64,000 bases of DNA from Paeniglutamicibacter sulfureus (GTDB lineage Bacteria; Actinomycetota; Actinomycetes; Actinomycetales; Micrococcaceae): the NCBI RefSeq assembly GCF_030512175.1, contig NZ_JAULBL010000002.1, positions 2,292,149 through 2,356,148 of the forward strand, written 5' to 3'. The translations under genes were made by a program, and so were the position numbers. Shown in pieces: positions 36,121 to 45,193 of this stretch. Under the pieces are notes generated by a model. That model made no database searches. It saw only the letters and a list, made by a program, of their open reading frames with translations, and was not told the origin of the DNA. The first letter of the stretch is position 1. Every line of letters starts with the position of its first letter.

Positions 36121-37395
36121 TCAGTGTTTCGGGGAAGCTTGGTCGGACGGCTCGCGCTTTTCCCTAACCGGGAGCCAAGCGATGACCCCCATCAGACCCA
36201 GGGCGCCACTGACGGTGAATGCCCACCCGAAGCCTGCCCGGTCGGCGATCAAACCGGCCAGGATCGGACCGATGATGGAGCCGAAGTCGGTTGCCATCTG
36301 GAAGGTGGCCATGACCTTTCCGCCGTTGCGGCCCTGGCCGACCACGTCAGCGATCGCTGCCTGCTGGGCCGGGCCCATCAGCCCCGTCCCGAGGCCTCCG
36401 ATGACCGACAAGGCGATGAAGAGGGGAATGGTGTCGACCCAGCCGATCGCGGCAGTGGCCAGCGAGGCAACGGTCAGCCCGACCAGGATCGGCAGGCGGC
36501 GGCCGTAGGTGTCGGTGAGCCTGCCCGCCACGGTGAGGGCCGCACCATTGCCCACGGCGAAGATCGCCAGCGCCAGGCCGGCGAGCAGAGTGCCCTGCGA
36601 GGCGAACGCCGCGACGGCGAAGAGCGGAATCAGGGACATCCGCACGCCGAAGGCCATCCAGCCATTGGTGAAGCCGGAAACCAACGCGGCCTTGAAGGAC
36701 GCCGCACCCCAGGCCTCTGAAAGGGGTATTCGGTCGACCGCCGGGGCCGCCTTTTCCGCAGCCGTCTTCATGGTAGCGCGACGCGAGTGGGAGAGGGAGA
36801 AATAGACGATTGAGGCCGCCACCACTAGCGCCCCGCCGTAGATGAAGAAGGGAACCCGGAACCCCATGCCGGCAGCAAGGGAACCGAGCACCGGACCTGC
36901 CACGTTGCCGAGCAGGAACGAGCCTGAATACAGCCCGGCGATGCGTCCGCGGATTTGCGGCGGCGACATGCGGGCAATCAATGCCATGGCCGAGACCGTG
37001 AACATGGTCGAGCCCAGTCCGCCCAGCCCGCGGAAAATGAGCAGCTGGGTGTAGGACTGGGCAAAGCCACAGAGAATGGTCGAGGCGGCAACGATGAGGA
37101 CACCGGTGACGTACACGGTCGGTTCGCCGAGCCAGTCGGTCAACTTTCCGCTGACTGGGGCAAAGATCAATCGGGCAAAGGCAAAAATGCTGACAATGAC
37201 GCTGGCTGCGGCAACGCCGACGTTAAAGCTCGTTGCGAATTGAGGCAGGATCGGTGCAATGAGCCCGAATCCGAGGGCGACGACGAAGGCGGCCGCGACA
37301 AGCACGCGGATTTCACGGGGAACCGACGGCAACTTTTCGGAACCGGCGTTAACCGGCTTTTCCGGGAAGTTGGGGGTCGAGGCATTCTTAGGCAT
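36121..37395 (-). CDS. MFS transporter
   Basis: A 424-residue major facilitator with about 12 membrane helices and a basic cytoplasmic loop near the middle (SHSRRATMKTAAEK). The motif A loop after helix 2 appears as GKLTDWLGEPTVYV, and a second copy in the C-half as GRLTDTYGRRLPI. Drug efflux is common for this branch, but no substrate-specific feature is seen. The start codon is only 36 bp from the divergent ftsY start, so promoters of both genes must overlap. Confidence 0.88.
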   Translation of the reverse strand: MPKNASTPNFPEKPVNAGSEKLPSVPREIRVLVAAAFVVALGFGLIAPILPQFATSFNVGVAAASVIVSIFAFARLIFAPVSGKLTDWLGEPTVYVTGVLIVAASTILCGFAQSYTQLLIFRGLGGLGSTMFTVSAMALIARMSPPQIRGRIAGLYSGSFLLGNVAGPVLGSLAAGMGFRVPFFIYGGALVVAASIVYFSLSHSRRATMKTAAEKAAPAVDRIPLSEAWGAASFKAALVSGFTNGWMAFGVRMSLIPLFAVAAFASQGTLLAGLALAIFAVGNGAALTVAGRLTDTYGRRLPILVGLTVASLATAAIGWVDTIPLFIALSVIGGLGTGLMGPAQQAAIADVVGQGRNGGKVMATFQMATDFGSIIGPILAGLIADRAGFGWAFTVSGALGLMGVIAWLPVREKREPSDQASPKH

Positions 37396-37431
37396 AAGTA
37401 AGACAAGTTTAGTCTGTGAGAAGCTTGGACG

Positions 37432-38628
37432 GTGTCAGAACAACTTAACTTGATCATTGTCCTCGTTGCAGTGGTTGCCGTCATCGGTATTGGTGCTGCC
37501 TTCTTCCTTGTCCGGGGCCGCAAGGCGCCCAAGGGAACGTACACCGGTCCGCGCGACGCCAACGACCCAGCGCCCACGCTCACCACGGACGCGCCGTCCA
37601 CCGAAGCCCCCGAAGTGGGGGCCCCGACTGAAACCGCGGAAGCCCCGGCAACGGATGTTGTCGACGAAACCGTCGGCAAGGTCGTCGTCCCCATCGATGT
37701 ACCCGAGCCCGTCCAGGGACGGCTGGCACGCCTCCGGGCTCGCCTGTCCAAGTCAAACAACGTCCTGGGCAAGGGCCTGCTGGCCCTGTTGAGCCAGGAC
37801 AAGATTGACGAAGACGTCTGGGACGAAATCGAAGAGACCCTGCTCCTGGCCGACTTGGGGACCGAACCCACCCTGGAACTGGTTGATGCCCTGCGCGAGC
37901 GCGTCAAGGTGGAAGGAAGCCGGGACCCCCAGCGCGTCCACGACATGTTGCGTGAAGAACTCATCAAGCTGGTCGACCCGAGCATGGACCGCAGCTTCAT
38001 CCCGGTTCGCCATGCGGACCGTCCAAACGTGATCATGGTCGTTGGCGTCAACGGCGTTGGCAAGACCACCACGATCGGCAAGATGGCACGCGTGCTGGTT
38101 GCCGAAAACAAGGACGTCATCCTTGGTGCCGCCGACACCTTCCGTGCCGCCGCCGCCGAACAGCTTGCAACCTGGGGAGACCGCGTAGGCGTCCCTACGG
38201 TCAAGTCCGATATCGACGGCGCCGACCCGGCTTCCGTCGCCTTCGAGGCAGTGAAGGCCGGCATCGAGCAGGAAGTCGACATCGTCATGATCGACACCGC
38301 CGGCCGCCTGCAGAACAAGGTCGGCCTGATGGACGAACTTGGGAAGATCAAACGTGTCATCGAGAAGAAGGCCACCGTCGACGAAGTTCTCCTGGTTCTC
38401 GACGCCACCACCGGCCAGAACGGCCTGAACCAGGCCAAGGTCTTTTCCGAGGTTGTCAACGTCACCGGCATCGTCCTGACGAAACTGGATGGCACCGCCA
38501 AGGGTGGCATCGTTGTAGCCATCCAGCGCCAGCTCGGTGTCCCGGTGAAGCTGGTCGGCCTGGGCGAGGGCCCCGACGACTTGGCGCCATTCGATGCTGC
38601 GGCGTTCGTCGACGCACTGCTGGACTAA
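37432..38628 (+). CDS. ftsY: signal recognition particle receptor FtsY
   Basis: FtsY docks SRP-ribosome complexes at the membrane. The 398-residue protein has an N-terminal membrane helix (LIIVLVAVVAVIGIGAAFF, about residues 5-23), an acidic linker rich in Pro, Ala and Thr, an N domain, and a GTPase domain with GVNGVGKTTTIGKMA (about residue 206), DTFRAAAAEQL, DTAGRLQNK, TKLDGTAKGG and GLGEGPDDLAPF. An N-terminal helix is typical of actinobacterial FtsY. The start is GTG 37432. Its partner Ffh is at 59547-61097. Confidence 0.97.
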   Translation: MSEQLNLIIVLVAVVAVIGIGAAFFLVRGRKAPKGTYTGPRDANDPAPTLTTDAPSTEAPEVGAPTETAEAPATDVVDETVGKVVVPIDVPEPVQGRLARLRARLSKSNNVLGKGLLALLSQDKIDEDVWDEIEETLLLADLGTEPTLELVDALRERVKVEGSRDPQRVHDMLREELIKLVDPSMDRSFIPVRHADRPNVIMVVGVNGVGKTTTIGKMARVLVAENKDVILGAADTFRAAAAEQLATWGDRVGVPTVKSDIDGADPASVAFEAVKAGIEQEVDIVMIDTAGRLQNKVGLMDELGKIKRVIEKKATVDEVLLVLDATTGQNGLNQAKVFSEVVNVTGIVLTKLDGTAKGGIVVAIQRQLGVPVKLVGLGEGPDDLAPFDAAAFVDALLD

Positions 38629-38634
38629 GGACAA

Positions 38635-40788
38635 ATGATTCAAGAAATCCAAGGAGCTACCCAAGTCAAGGGCCGGCATTTCGCCGAACCGAACGCCCCG
38701 GGGACGGACGCCCCAGCGCGGGTGGGAAACACGGGAGGCCAGTCCAAGGGCTTCCGGGGTGATATCCAGGGATTGCGTGCCATTGCGGTGTCCTTGGTGG
38801 TCGTTTACCACCTGTGGCCGCAGCGGCTGACCGGCGGCTTCATTGGCGTTGACGTTTTCTTTGTGATCTCCGGATTCCTGATCACCTCGCACCTGATGAA
38901 GCGGCCGCCCAAGTCGTGGTCGGATTTGGTGGCCTTCTGGATGCGGCGGGTCAAGCGCCTGCTGCCCGCCTCCTTCCTGGTCCTGGCTACGACGTTGGCC
39001 GCCATTCCGCTGATTGCCCCGGTGACGGTATGGAAGGACTGGGCCAGCCAGATCGTAGCCTCGACCTTCTACGTTCAGAACTGGAGACTGGCGTCCACCA
39101 GCGTGGACTACCTCGCGGCAGACAACGCCGTCTCAGCGGTCCAGCACTTCTGGTCGTTGTCCGTCGAGGAGCAGTTCTACCTCTTCTGGCCGGTGATCAT
39201 CGCCGTACTGGTGGCCCTGGCGGCCATGCTGCGCAAGAAAACCGGGGCGGTTGTCGCGACGGGCGTCGTCCTGATAGTGGTGTCCTCGCTGGTCTTTTCC
39301 TCCATTTCCACCGTGACCGATCCGGGGATTGCCTACTTCTCCACCTTCACCCGTGCCTGGGAACTCGCCATTGGCGCCTTGGCGGCCGTGCTTCCAGCGG
39401 CCAGCACGCTGCTGCGTCGTTCAAGGTTCAACGCCATCCTCGCCTGGATCGGGTTGCTGGCCATCGCCTATGCCGGTGTCACCTACAGCGGTGCCACCCC
39501 TTTCCCCGGTTATGCCGCGGCTTTGCCCGTCCTTGGCACTGCGTTGGTGATTTGGGCCAACGCCTCACATGCCCACTCACCCAACGGCCTGCTGGGCCAT
39601 TCGGTGTCGCGCTTCCTTGGCGACCACTCGTATTCGATCTACCTGTGGCATTGGCCGCTCATCGTGTTCCTGCCGTTCTACAGCGGAGAGCTCGGCTTGC
39701 TGGACAAGGCCGCAATCATCGCGGCGACAATCGTCCTTTCACTGATCTCCAAGCGCTATGTGGAGGACCGCTTCCGCGCCCACCTGGACGCCGGCCGGAT
39801 CCTGACCGGAGGACGATTCCTGTTGGCCGGGACCGTAATACTGGGGCTTCTTGGAGCCGTCATGGTCAATGCGGGGTCGAGCAACGAGGAAACCGGCGAC
39901 AAGCTGGCCACTGAAATCCAACGTGTACAGGCCGACGTCGGCGTGGACTGTTTCGGCGCCCCTGCGATGATGAACTCCTGCGCCAACACCGGCGCATCCC
40001 CCATGGTGCCCTCCCCGGCGGCCGCCAAGAACGACAAGTCACAGGCGTACGCGGACGATTGCTGGTCCAACGGAGACTATAGCGAGCGGCCTGTCTGTAC
40101 TTATGGAGACGGCAAGGTCCAGGTTGCACTTACCGGCAACTCGCATGCTGGACAGTGGCTGCCGGCGCTGGCGGAGATTGCAGATCGACGCGGTTGGACT
40201 ATCACTACCTATATCGCATCAATCTGTGCGCCCTCGGATGCGCCGATCGCCCTAGACTCCAAGGTCAAGACCGACGGTTGTCTCGACTACGGACAATGGG
40301 TCAAGGAACAAACGGCTGGTGGGAAGTTTGATCTCATCATCACGTCGAACCGCCAAGGGTTGCCGGTGCAGGGATACGAAATGACGAATACCGAGAAGCC
40401 GGCCAAGGCCGGCTACACCAGCTATCTTTCGGACTGGCATTCGGCAGACGCCCCCATCGTGGTGATTCGCGATTCTCCGTTCCCCGGCAACACCGTGGAC
40501 AATGTTCCTGATTGTCTGGCAACTAGCAGTGACCCGTTACAGGATTGTTCGGGAACGCCCAAATCATGGAAGTCGTTGGATCCCCTTGCCACTGCGGCGC
40601 AGGAAGCCAACTTTCCCTTTGTTAGCACGATAGACATGACAGAGTACTTCTGTGATGACGAAACGTGCCCCGCAGTGATCGGTTCCGTGGTTCCCTATTT
40701 CGATGCGTCCCACCTGACCGCAACGTTTGCCCGCACGCTCACGGATCAATTGGAAAGAAAGATCGTTGACGCGGTACCCAGCCTGTAG
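38635..40788 (+). CDS. membrane O-acyltransferase with C-terminal SGNH domain (OafA-like)
   Basis: Acyltransferase-3 proteins move acetyl groups across the membrane; the fused SGNH domain puts them on extracellular sugars. The 717-residue protein has [19 protein letters not shown] at the first helix (catalytic His region), about ten more helices, [36 protein letters not shown], and an SGNH domain from about residue 430 with GNSHAGQWLP and the catalytic DASHLTATFA. It is the intact paralogue of the IS-disrupted gene at 14831-19566 and may cover for it. It follows ftsY by 6 bp. A hairpin terminator lies 25 bp past the stop. Confidence 0.93.
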   Translation: MIQEIQGATQVKGRHFAEPNAPGTDAPARVGNTGGQSKGFRGDIQGLRAIAVSLVVVYHLWPQRLTGGFIGVDVFFVISGFLITSHLMKRPPKSWSDLVAFWMRRVKRLLPASFLVLATTLAAIPLIAPVTVWKDWASQIVASTFYVQNWRLASTSVDYLAADNAVSAVQHFWSLSVEEQFYLFWPVIIAVLVALAAMLRKKTGAVVATGVVLIVVSSLVFSSISTVTDPGIAYFSTFTRAWELAIGALAAVLPAASTLLRRSRFNAILAWIGLLAIAYAGVTYSGATPFPGYAAALPVLGTALVIWANASHAHSPNGLLGHSVSRFLGDHSYSIYLWHWPLIVFLPFYSGELGLLDKAAIIAATIVLSLISKRYVEDRFRAHLDAGRILTGGRFLLAGTVILGLLGAVMVNAGSSNEETGDKLATEIQRVQADVGVDCFGAPAMMNSCANTGASPMVPSPAAAKNDKSQAYADDCWSNGDYSERPVCTYGDGKVQVALTGNSHAGQWLPALAEIADRRGWTITTYIASICAPSDAPIALDSKVKTDGCLDYGQWVKEQTAGGKFDLIITSNRQGLPVQGYEMTNTEKPAKAGYTSYLSDWHSADAPIVVIRDSPFPGNTVDNVPDCLATSSDPLQDCSGTPKSWKSLDPLATAAQEANFPFVSTIDMTEYFCDDETCPAVIGSVVPYFDASHLTATFARTLTDQLERKIVDAVPSL

Positions 40789-40812
40789 ACACCGCGCGTA
40801 CGACAGCTGACT

Positions 40813-40847
40813 AAGGCGGCCACGGATTTTTCTTCCGTGGCCGCCTT
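40813..40847 (+). terminator. intrinsic terminator after the acyltransferase gene
   Basis: A perfect 14-bp stem (AAGGCGGCCACGGA and TCCGTGGCCGCCTT) with a 7-nt T-rich loop. It starts 25 bp after the stop at 40788, and its AAGG/CCTT base would give a short T run. It separates the ftsY-acyltransferase unit from the amt operon. Confidence 0.85.
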
Positions 40848-40868
40848 TGCCATGCGGACAAGGTTTCG

Positions 40869-40937
40869 GAAACATCGCCGAAATGAGTGCGACACCCGCC
40901 TTTTACGTCCAGGGGGAATCGGTAACCACCACGAAAT
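40869..40937 (+). promoter_or_regulatory. possible GlnR-type nitrogen-control sites upstream of amt
   Basis: Two partial matches to GlnR half-site spacing occur: GAAAC-6 bp-GAAAT (40869-40884) and GTAAC-6 bp-GAAAT (40922-40937). GlnR boxes in actinobacteria are pairs of roughly GTnAC and GAAAC at 6-bp spacing. The location before amt-glnB fits nitrogen control. The match is short and could be chance. Confidence 0.35.
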
Positions 40938-41022
40938 GCTTGGCCGTGCCGGACGTAACACCGACAGGGAATTCTTGAATCAGGCGAGAAAGACTCGCAA
41001 GCGATTCAGGGAGGCGTTAGAC

Positions 41023-42354
41023 ATGGAGCTAACAACGACTCAGGTATGGATGATGGTGTGCGCCGCACTCGTCCTGCTGATGACCCCGGCACTGGCATTC
41101 TTCTACGGTGGAATGACCCGGGCCAAAAGCGTACTGAACATGATGATGATGAGCTTCTCGGCCATCGCCCTCGTCACCGTGGTGTGGGTGCTCTGGGGAA
41201 ACTCCATGGCAGGTGGCGGGGCAAACGTGGGCGGCTTGTTTGGAAACCCGGCAGACGGTTTCGGGATGGGATCAATGCTCGGCACCGATGGCTTCATCGC
41301 CGCCGGTTACGGAGCGACCTTCGCGATCATTACCGTCGCCCTGATTTCCGGGGCCGTGGCGGACCGAGTCAAATTCAGCGCGTGGTTGGTCTTCGTCCCC
41401 GTCTGGGTGACCCTTGTCTACGCTCCCATCGCCTTCTGGGTCTGGGGTGGCGGAATCCTGGGCGCCGAGGGAGCCATTGGCTCCGTGGTCGGTGAGGCCA
41501 TTGACTTCGCCGGTGGCACCGTTGTCCACATCAACGCCGGTGTCGCAGGCCTGATCCTCGCGCTCATCCTCGGCAAGCGCCGCGGCTTCGGGAAGGACCC
41601 GAGCCAGCGCCCGCACAACATCCCCTTCGTCATGCTCGGTGCCGCGCTGCTCTGGTTCGGCTGGTTCGGATTCAACGGCGGCGCAGCAAGCACCGCCGAA
41701 GAGGCCGGCTTGATTTGGGTCAACACCCTCGCTGCGCCCTCCGCCGCCCTCCTGGGCTGGATCCTGGTTGAACGCTTCCGCGACGGACACAGCACCTCCC
41801 TGGGTGCAGCATCGGGCATCGTTGCAGGCCTGGTGGCCATCACCCCGGCCTGCGCCAACATCAGCCCCGTCGCGGCCATTGGCCTGGGTCTCATCGCCGG
41901 CGTTGCCTCCGCCCTGGCAGTTGGCCTGAAGTACCGCTGGGGCTACGACGACTCCCTGGACGTCGTCGGTGTGCACCTGGTATCCGGGATCATCGGCACC
42001 CTCGCCCTGGGCTTCATCGCACTTCCCGTCGACGGGATCGGCGGCGGCCTGTTCTACGGCGGCGGATTCGCCCAACTCTGGGCCCAGATCGTTGCCTGCG
42101 TCGTGGTCATGGCCTTCACCGCCGTCATGACAACCATCATCGGCCTGGCCATCCACAGGACCATGGGCTTCCGCATCAGCACCGAAGAGGAAATCGCCGG
42201 CATCGACCTGATGCAGCACGCAGAAACCGGCTACGAGTTCGGCGGCCTGGGCACCGGTGGAACCTTCGTTCCCCACCCGGCCACCTCGGCACACCTGAAG
42301 TCCTCCGCAACCGAAAAGGATGCGGCCCGAGCCAAGGAAGAGGTCAGCGCATGA
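41023..42354 (+). CDS. amt: ammonium transporter Amt
   Basis: Amt proteins conduct ammonium across the membrane as trimers. The chosen ATG 41023 is 8 bp after AGGGAGG and gives 443 residues starting MELTTTQVWMM; an upstream in-frame extension to 40837 runs through the terminator and is rejected. Eleven or so helices are visible, with FFYGGM, the AIDFAGGTVVHINAGVAGL segment holding the substrate Asp and first pore His, ALLWFGWFGFNGG, and the second pore His in DVVGVHLVSGIIG. The stop overlaps glnB by 4 bp (ATGA). Confidence 0.96.
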   Translation: MELTTTQVWMMVCAALVLLMTPALAFFYGGMTRAKSVLNMMMMSFSAIALVTVVWVLWGNSMAGGGANVGGLFGNPADGFGMGSMLGTDGFIAAGYGATFAIITVALISGAVADRVKFSAWLVFVPVWVTLVYAPIAFWVWGGGILGAEGAIGSVVGEAIDFAGGTVVHINAGVAGLILALILGKRRGFGKDPSQRPHNIPFVMLGAALLWFGWFGFNGGAASTAEEAGLIWVNTLAAPSAALLGWILVERFRDGHSTSLGAASGIVAGLVAITPACANISPVAAIGLGLIAGVASALAVGLKYRWGYDDSLDVVGVHLVSGIIGTLALGFIALPVDGIGGGLFYGGGFAQLWAQIVACVVVMAFTAVMTTIIGLAIHRTMGFRISTEEEIAGIDLMQHAETGYEFGGLGTGGTFVPHPATSAHLKSSATEKDAARAKEEVSA

Positions 42355-42689
42355 AACTCGTGACAGCCATCATCCGACCCGAAAAGACCGACGAGATCCG
42401 TCAAGCACTGGAAAACTACGGAGTCCAGGGCATGACCATCAGCCAGGCCAGCGGCTACGGCCGGCAGCGCGGCCACACCCAGGTCTATCGCGGGGCCGAA
42501 TACACGGTCGACCTGTTGCCCAAGGTGCGCCTTGAAGTCCTGGTGGAGGAGAGCACCTGTGACGACATCCTGGACGTCCTGATCTCCACCGCGAACACCG
42601 GCAGCGCCGGAGACGGGAAGATCTGGGTCACCAATGTCGAGGAAGTGATCCGGGTCCGTACCGGCGAACGAGGCATGGCAGCCGTCTAG
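42351..42689 (+). CDS. glnB: nitrogen regulatory protein P-II
   Basis: PII proteins sense 2-oxoglutarate and ATP/ADP and gate the Amt channel. The 112-residue protein shows KLVTAIIRPEKTDEIRQAL, the T-loop QRGHTQVYRGAEYTVDLLPK with both tyrosines (the second corresponds to the modified Tyr51), and the C-terminal signature STANTGSAGDGKIWV. It overlaps amt by 4 bp. A strong terminator follows, and no glnD is present, although many actinobacteria have glnD next in this operon. It could equally be named glnK. Confidence 0.96.
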   Translation: MKLVTAIIRPEKTDEIRQALENYGVQGMTISQASGYGRQRGHTQVYRGAEYTVDLLPKVRLEVLVEESTCDDILDVLISTANTGSAGDGKIWVTNVEEVIRVRTGERGMAAV

Positions 42690-42716
42690 CAGAGCCAAAC
42701 GAGGCACAGCATCTCA

Positions 42717-42754
42717 ACGACAGAGCCCTAACCATTTGGTTGGGGCTCTGTCGT
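42717..42754 (+). terminator. intrinsic terminator after glnB
   Basis: A 17-bp stem (42717-42733 pairing with 42738-42754, one T-G wobble) with loop ATTT, followed by TATT. It sits 28 bp past the glnB stop. The gene beyond it is convergent, so the hairpin may act for both strands. Confidence 0.85.
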
Positions 42755-42847
42755 TATTGGCGGAGCATGCCATTCTCAGACCGGCTCTACGGGCAAACAC
42801 CGTCTCGCCGTTCCGCTAGACCGGGCGGGCCGCTGTGCTGGTCGGTT

Positions 42848-45193
42848 TCAGCAGACGTTCGGCTGGCCGTTGGAACGGTAGGCGACTGTCGAGTCCAGCA
42901 CCAACGGCCCCCCGAGAAGCACATTGGTCCAGCCTTTCATCGATACTAGGGCGCTGGAGACCGAGGCGGGCATGCAGTCCTTCTTTGCTAACAGCAGCGG
43001 CGCACCGTTGTAGCCTGCGGCGACAGCCCCGGTCAGACCGTCCGGGAATCGGGTTCCGGTGGCGATGAACTGGCGCTGGGAGCCGCGGGACCAAAACGCC
43101 TTGGCGATCATCGCGCTGGTGTCATAGAGCGTCCTGCCCCCGTAGCGGACAACCGTCGCGTTCGGCACCGCCCGGCGTACCTGTGCTTCGGCGTTGGTTG
43201 AGATGGCCAGCGGGCCGCCAGCCAGGTAGACGCGGCTCGGCTTGAGCCGCTTTAGCTGGTTCAGCGTGGTGGCCGGGACCGCGGATTGCGCGGTCAGCAG
43301 CATCGGTGCCTTGCGTCCGGCTGCCACCGCAGCCAGCGACATGGCGTCCTCAAAGCGTTCACCGGTCGCTAGGAAAACAGTTGGGGCGGAACTCCAGTTG
43401 GCGGAAATTTTCGAGCTGGTGTCATATAGCGAGTTGCCCCAGATCCGGGTAACCGGGCTGTAGGCCTTCAGCTTCGCCACCGTTGCGTCGCTGACGGCTA
43501 TCGGGCCACCAAGTACCAGGATGTTCTTGGGCTGCAGTCTCTCGAGCTCGGCGCTGACCGCTGAGGGCAGAGACCCCTTCTTGATCAGTAACAATGGGGC
43601 GTTCTTCAGGGTGGCCAAGGGAGAACCTGCCAGTGCATCAGGGAAATTCTCGCCAGAAGCGACCACCACGGTGGACGTGGTGGAGGGGAATGTGCGTTTC
43701 GAGATCGCCACGGGGGTTTCGTACTGAGTGGCACCGTAGAGCCGGACCGGGTCTAGCCGAGTCGGCCACACGTCGGAGTTACCGAGGTAATTGGTGATCA
43801 AACGGTAAGCGGTGGAGCGTTTGTTGCGCGCGAAGTCGCGTAGCGAGGTCAGGTCGCCGTTCCACACATTCGCGTCCACGTTCTTGCCCGAGCCGATCAA
43901 ATCGGCGTTGGAGGAGTACTGCCAGACGTTGAACGTCGTCCAGCCTTCGGGCAGCTCGCGCGGGTTCTTGGGGACTTCGGCGGTGGGGAACAGCGAGACG
44001 TGCAACGGCCAGCCCTTGAAGGCGGTGGAGTCGCCGGTGCAGTCATCCCACCAGGACTGGGCGGTATAGATCATCGGCAGGCGCCCCGTCGCGGCCTTGA
44101 CGGTGTTGCCAAAATCCGTGATCCAGGCAACCATCTGACTCGGCGTCATGCCGTAACAAGCATCGCCCTTGCCCGCGCCGTAAGCATCGGCGGTGTAAGG
44201 GTTCCACTCAATGTCCAGCAATGGCGGGAGGGTCTTGCCGTCCGCCGACCATCCGCCGCCGTTGGCGAGGAATTGCTTGGCCTGGGTGGCACCGGAAGAG
44301 TGGGCCGGCATGGCGAAGTGGTACGCACCGCGCATGAGGCCTTGATTGTTGGAACCGGAGTAGTTTTGCCCGAACTTCGGATCCTTGAAGAGCGTGGTCG
44401 GCCAGGACTGGGTTGCCTTGATGTAGGCGAATCGGGCACCCTTGCCCCAAGCATGCGACCAATTTACGTCGCCTTGGTGATGGGAAACATCAACGCCAAG
44501 TACGCCCGGGGGACGCCAGGTGCGCAGATCGGCCAGCGAGGTGGGCACGGCGACTCCGGCCAATGAAGCCTCGAATGCCGCCGCGGTGTTGGTGGTCCGT
44601 GCGGCGCTGTCGACGTTGAAGGAACTTCCGGCCTCGGGTGCTGTTCCGGTGGTCGGGGGGCTCGCCTCCTCGGACGGGCCGGGCACTGCTGCGTCGTCCT
44701 TCGACGGTTCGGGGGACGATTCGGCCAGCTCCTGGCTGGCGCTTGCCAAGGACTCTAGTTCCTCCAGCGTCGGGGCCTTGGCGTCGCCGGATTCCTCGAT
44801 ACGTCGCTGGCCCTGTCCCAGCTCGGCATCCAGCGCCTCGATTCCCACGGCCGTGAGCGCCTGATCGGACAACTCGATGCGTTCAGTTGCCGTGAGCTTG
44901 CCGCCGGACTTGAGCTCGGTACGGATCTCCTTGGCTGCGGTGGTGGCCGCGCCGGGATCGACTTCCGGGAGGGCGGGGGTTTTCGTGTCGGGCTTGAGGG
45001 CCGAGTCCAATAAGGCGGCGGCACCGGAGCCCGGGGGTGGCTGTTGCACAGACTCGGCGGTGGTGGCCGCTCCGAGCGTAGTGTCGGCAACAGGTGCCGC
45101 GGCGGCCGTGCCGGCCAGCGCAAGGGGTGCGACCAGCGATGCCGCGAGAGATAATGTGAACAAACGAGACAGTGGCAACCGGAATTCCGGCAT
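42848..45193 (-). CDS. secreted GH25 muramidase with cell-wall-binding repeats 2
   Basis: The 781-residue protein has a signal peptide (basic start, hydrophobic LFTLSLAASLVAPLALAG, cut near TAAAA), a low-complexity Ser/Pro/Glu/Ala region up to about residue 225, a GH25 lysozyme domain at about 230-460 (GVLGVDVSHHQGDVNW, FAYIKATQSW, LPPLLDIEWNP with the catalytic acids), and three CWB2 repeats at the C-terminus (VVVASGENFPDALAGSPLA is the first; later copies have FLATGERFEDAMS and FIATGTRFPDGLTG). CWB2 repeats bind wall polymers. It likely trims peptidoglycan during growth. ATG start 7 bp after AAGGA. Confidence 0.93.
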   Translation of the reverse strand: MPEFRLPLSRLFTLSLAASLVAPLALAGTAAAAPVADTTLGAATTAESVQQPPPGSGAAALLDSALKPDTKTPALPEVDPGAATTAAKEIRTELKSGGKLTATERIELSDQALTAVGIEALDAELGQGQRRIEESGDAKAPTLEELESLASASQELAESSPEPSKDDAAVPGPSEEASPPTTGTAPEAGSSFNVDSAARTTNTAAAFEASLAGVAVPTSLADLRTWRPPGVLGVDVSHHQGDVNWSHAWGKGARFAYIKATQSWPTTLFKDPKFGQNYSGSNNQGLMRGAYHFAMPAHSSGATQAKQFLANGGGWSADGKTLPPLLDIEWNPYTADAYGAGKGDACYGMTPSQMVAWITDFGNTVKAATGRLPMIYTAQSWWDDCTGDSTAFKGWPLHVSLFPTAEVPKNPRELPEGWTTFNVWQYSSNADLIGSGKNVDANVWNGDLTSLRDFARNKRSTAYRLITNYLGNSDVWPTRLDPVRLYGATQYETPVAISKRTFPSTTSTVVVASGENFPDALAGSPLATLKNAPLLLIKKGSLPSAVSAELERLQPKNILVLGGPIAVSDATVAKLKAYSPVTRIWGNSLYDTSSKISANWSSAPTVFLATGERFEDAMSLAAVAAGRKAPMLLTAQSAVPATTLNQLKRLKPSRVYLAGGPLAISTNAEAQVRRAVPNATVVRYGGRTLYDTSAMIAKAFWSRGSQRQFIATGTRFPDGLTGAVAAGYNGAPLLLAKKDCMPASVSSALVSMKGWTNVLLGGPLVLDSTVAYRSNGQPNVC

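Noticed and set aside
40837-41022. N-terminal extension of Amt from the upstream open frame
   Set aside because: It would cross the intrinsic terminator and lacks membrane character; ATG 41023 has a strong ribosome site and matches normal Amt proteins.
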